Origin: CAYPPG01 sp964412555
GTDB taxonomy: Bacteria; Hinthialibacterota; Hinthialibacteria; Hinthialibacterales; Hinthialibacteraceae
NCBI GenBank assembly: GCA_964412555.1
Contig: CAYPPG010000002.1
Location: 62,001-126,000 of the forward strand
DNA: 64,000 nt
Reading direction: 5' to 3'
The position numbers were made by a program, and so were the translations under genes. Below the pieces are notes generated by a model. The model saw only the letters and a list, made by a program, of their open reading frames with translations, was not told the origin of the DNA and made no database searches. Shown one piece after another: positions 61,626 through 64,000 of this stretch; position 1 is the first letter of the stretch; each line of letters opens with the position of its first letter.

Positions 61626-63173
61626 TTGAATCTTTCAATCGATAAAGATGCATTAGCGGATTTTTGTAGTGTTTACAAGGATTATATCTTTCTGGTGGTG
61701 TTATTATTGGTTTTAGTAGTTGGAGGCTGGTTTCTTTATCAGCAGAGTGCCCAATCCGTAGAAGATATTATCCAGGAAAAGATCAGTGCCGGTGCCGGGG
61801 GAGTGAACCCAGATCAAGACGATGAGGTCGTTTCGTCCGAGGAGGTCGTGAATACTCTTCTCAGTAAACGTTCCAGTGCATCTTATGAAGTCCAGCGGAG
61901 TCCCTTTGGCTCTCAGGAAGAGCAGTATAGAAAACGGCAGGAAGTAGAAAGTGCTTATCAAAAAGGAAGAGAGTTGTTTGAAGCGGGAGATTATCAATCT
62001 GCAATCCAGCAATTCGATCGAGTCATTGCATTGGATGTGACGGAATCTCGTATTTCATATCCGGTACTTCCCTCTGAGTATAAACGACGCGCGCAGCAGG
62101 AGTATGCGAAGAGAAACTTAGATACGATTCTGCAAGATGCGCGAAAAAATATTCAAGAGGGGGACCGGCTTGTTGAAGCCGGTTCGAAAAAAGAAGCGAT
62201 CGAGGCTTATAATAAAGCCAGTACCAGTTTATCCAATGTCATCGATTCCGATCCGCAAGGACAAAATATCGGTATTGAAAATTTAAATACGGTAAAAGAA
62301 TTGCAGCAAGAGGCCTATAACAAGGCCATGAATATTCAGCGGGAAATCATTCGGGAGGAACTGAATCAGGAACTCGCCGAATCTCAGCAAGTCATCACCG
62401 GCCAGGATATGATTGCGGCATTGAAAAAATATTTTGCACTGAACCAGATTCAACAGCGGTTGGATACGATTGACCCGAATTCGACGTTGATTTCCCGGAA
62501 TGAACGATCGACATTACAGTCCAGGATCGAACAAATCCAGAACAAAATAGCGGGGAATTTTGACGCTCTCATTGCACAAGCAGAGTCTCAATTCAATCAG
62601 GCTCTGGCGCAGGAAGACTTGGTCAAGACGCAGGAAGCGATCTTTATTTTACGGCAAGCGTTGAATTACCGGCCGAGTGACAAGGAATTGGCAAACAAGA
62701 TCAACGATTTTGTCAATCAAAGAACGAATTTGTTGATTCAAAAAGCGACACAGTTTTATCAAGAGCAACAAACCATTTTGGCGAACAATGAATACGATAA
62801 GTTTGACGAAAACAAAAAGAAACAGTTTATCAATGAACTGTATGTTCTTCGCGAGAGAGGCAATTTGACATCGGAACAACGGAAGCAGGTTTCCGAGTTG
62901 GAAACGAATCTACGGTCATTGGTGAAACCGGGGCCATTGACGGATGCCTATGAAATTGTATCGGTGACGCCAGGAGCGACATCGCGGTATCGAATCGTTG
63001 TCCGTGACAAAACGAGCACTTCCAACCGTGCCCTCACGTTGTACTTACGTGAAGGAGAGGAAGATAAAAAGACTCAGATAAATCTTAAACAAGTTGACAC
63101 GGATAACGGCTTTGTTATACTCTCCAAGTCCGGTTATATGGATGTAAAAATCAATATATCGTCTTCACAGTAA
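61626..63173 (+). CDS. Single-span membrane protein with TPR and coiled-coil region
   Basis: A 515-residue protein starting at TTG 61626 (AAGGGTGA upstream). It has a short cytoplasmic N-terminus, one membrane segment (DYIFLVVLLLVLVVGGWFLY), a TPR-like part (ESAYQKGRELFEAGDYQSAIQQFDRVIAL in pieces; RLVEAGSKKEAIEAYNKA), long helices rich in Gln/Asn and a C-terminal beta-like domain (YRIVVRDKTSTSNRALTLYL, GFVILSKSGYMDVKINI). The topology resembles PilO/PilP or the Amuc_1099-type partners of PilM in verrucomicrobia. Position after PilM-PilN supports an apparatus role. No known family matches fully. Confidence 0.7.
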   Translation: MNLSIDKDALADFCSVYKDYIFLVVLLLVLVVGGWFLYQQSAQSVEDIIQEKISAGAGGVNPDQDDEVVSSEEVVNTLLSKRSSASYEVQRSPFGSQEEQYRKRQEVESAYQKGRELFEAGDYQSAIQQFDRVIALDVTESRISYPVLPSEYKRRAQQEYAKRNLDTILQDARKNIQEGDRLVEAGSKKEAIEAYNKASTSLSNVIDSDPQGQNIGIENLNTVKELQQEAYNKAMNIQREIIREELNQELAESQQVITGQDMIAALKKYFALNQIQQRLDTIDPNSTLISRNERSTLQSRIEQIQNKIAGNFDALIAQAESQFNQALAQEDLVKTQEAIFILRQALNYRPSDKELANKINDFVNQRTNLLIQKATQFYQEQQTILANNEYDKFDENKKKQFINELYVLRERGNLTSEQRKQVSELETNLRSLVKPGPLTDAYEIVSVTPGATSRYRIVVRDKTSTSNRALTLYLREGEEDKKTQINLKQVDTDNGFVILSKSGYMDVKINISSSQ

Positions 63174-63440
63174 AGTGGTAAGAACAAAAGTCAGGGTTGA
63201 ACAAGTTCATTGATTGTCGAAAAAATTGTCATGTGGATTGATTTGTGTGAATCCGGATTTGATCGAAATCGTGTAGCTGAATGATTGAAATGCGTAAGGG
63301 AAACTGTCATGGTTTGCTCTGCAGTGGAGTTGTAGGACGAGATGGCTCTCCATCGGAATTCTTCACCTTCACTTCATGAATAAATATTTGTAAAAGAACC
63401 GGCTTTGTTTCGGTTACATACAAGCTAAGGAGTATCTTAG

Positions 63441-64000
63441 ATGTTAGCGATCCTTCGATGTCTACGTCATAGACTATTACGTAATTACGGACAAGTATTG
63501 AAAAACGTAACGGCATGCTTGTTGATATTGGGCATTGGGTTGCCTGCCAGCGCTGTTCATTTCGAGGGAGTTTTTTTATCCACGATTGTCATGCCGATGA
63601 AAAGTGACAATGCGAAGTCGGTCAAGGCTCAAACGGCCTATTTATATAATTTGGCTCGCAAGGAGATGCGTTCGGGGAATATTCAAAAAGGAAAGGCTCT
63701 TTTTCAACAGGTTCTGACGTTGGATCCGATGCATGCCAAAGCAAAATCGGAGCTTCGGAAGTTGGAAAGCGCCGGCGTCTCATTGGCGGCCGCTCCGGCT
63801 ATGGAGAATTTGACGGCGAAGGAATTGATGGATGCCGCCAAAGCCATGATGAGAGACCAGCAATATGCCGATGCGGAAAAAACATTGCAGATGGCTTTAA
63901 GTAAAGCCAGTAATCGGCAAGAGAAACAGCAAATCCAATCCTATCTGGACGCGATCAATAAACAGAGCCAACTTCGCGCCAGTGCTCAGGAAGCGGAATT
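63441..64000 (+). CDS. Secreted TPR protein, partial (cut at window end)
   Basis: An open frame from ATG 63441, preceded by AAGGAG, runs to the end of the window (186 codons without a stop). It has a signal peptide (VTACLLILGIGLPASA) and TPR-type helices (LYNLARKEMRSGNIQKGKALF, QVLTLDPMHAKAKSELRKLE, ELMDAAKAMMRDQQYADAEKTL). In related pilus loci, the gene at this position is a secretin with N-terminal TPRs, but no secretin sequence is visible yet. It is 267 bases after the membrane TPR gene, on the same strand. Confidence 0.75.
   Translation, partial: MLAILRCLRHRLLRNYGQVLKNVTACLLILGIGLPASAVHFEGVFLSTIVMPMKSDNAKSVKAQTAYLYNLARKEMRSGNIQKGKALFQQVLTLDPMHAKAKSELRKLESAGVSLAAAPAMENLTAKELMDAAKAMMRDQQYADAEKTLQMALSKASNRQEKQQIQSYLDAINKQSQLRASAQEAE

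Overview
The window comes from a bacterial chromosome, probably of an uncultivated Gram-negative lineage and probably assembled from a metagenome (there is a 100-N scaffold gap inside a tandem repeat). The gene content resembles what is seen in Planctomycetes/PVC-like and neighbouring candidate phyla: many Tat- or Sec-exported sugar-metabolism proteins (Gfo/Idh/MocA, TIM-barrel isomerases, a GH78 rhamnosidase), pseudopilins of the AFTLIELL type, a PilM/PilN-like apparatus, and several sigma-54 activators. A heme A synthase and Nuo subunits point to a respiratory, probably oxygen-capable, metabolism. I cannot name the phylum from sequence alone.

Layout. 0-5 kb: secreted matrixin-like protease, hpf-pta, an oxidoreductase and an Rpn-type nuclease. 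5-10 kb: a repeat-filled gap with a 20-bp minisatellite, then the large rhamnosidase. 10-13 kb: secreted OB-like protein overlapping a pseudopilin gene, an exported FmdE-domain protein, and a converging nikR/DVU0298-like pair. 13-20 kb: SDR and sugar isomerase; a RegB-like histidine kinase coupled to an NtrC-type regulator; a 5'-nucleotidase. 20-25 kb: a 98-bp structured tandem array containing the assembly gap, a Tat-exported degenerate Nudix protein, tRNA-Leu, a secreted propeller-like protein with PhoD, and a secreted SHOCT-like protein. 25-31 kb: moaC, a second NtrC-type regulator, rsmA, mtnA, a GT39-like glycosyltransferase and an oppF-type ATPase.

32-44 kb: a Cys-rich repeat protein with its own clear promoter and terminator, a speD-speE fusion, an SSS symporter, exported aldo/keto reductase and TIM-barrel proteins, a heme A synthase with an extra N-terminal membrane domain, a sugar kinase, a small AT-rich membrane-protein pair and a methyltransferase. 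44-48 kb: trpB-trpA-accD, tRNA-Ala and a two-gene DUF2335 cassette. 48-55 kb: M1 aminopeptidase with HEAT repeats, then nuoABCD interrupted between nuoC and nuoD by a repeat cluster and not followed by nuoE-N; ogt. 55-64 kb: a stand-alone sigma-54 activator followed by what I regard as the most interesting locus: a Gly-rich secreted protein with two cohesin-like modules, a PilM-PilN fusion with a Met/Gly/Tyr tail, a membrane-anchored TPR protein and a secreted TPR protein cut by the window end.

A pervasive theme is short palindromic repeats in intergenic spaces (at least six sequence classes), one of which also lies in frame inside a coding sequence. No transposase or CRISPR array is visible.
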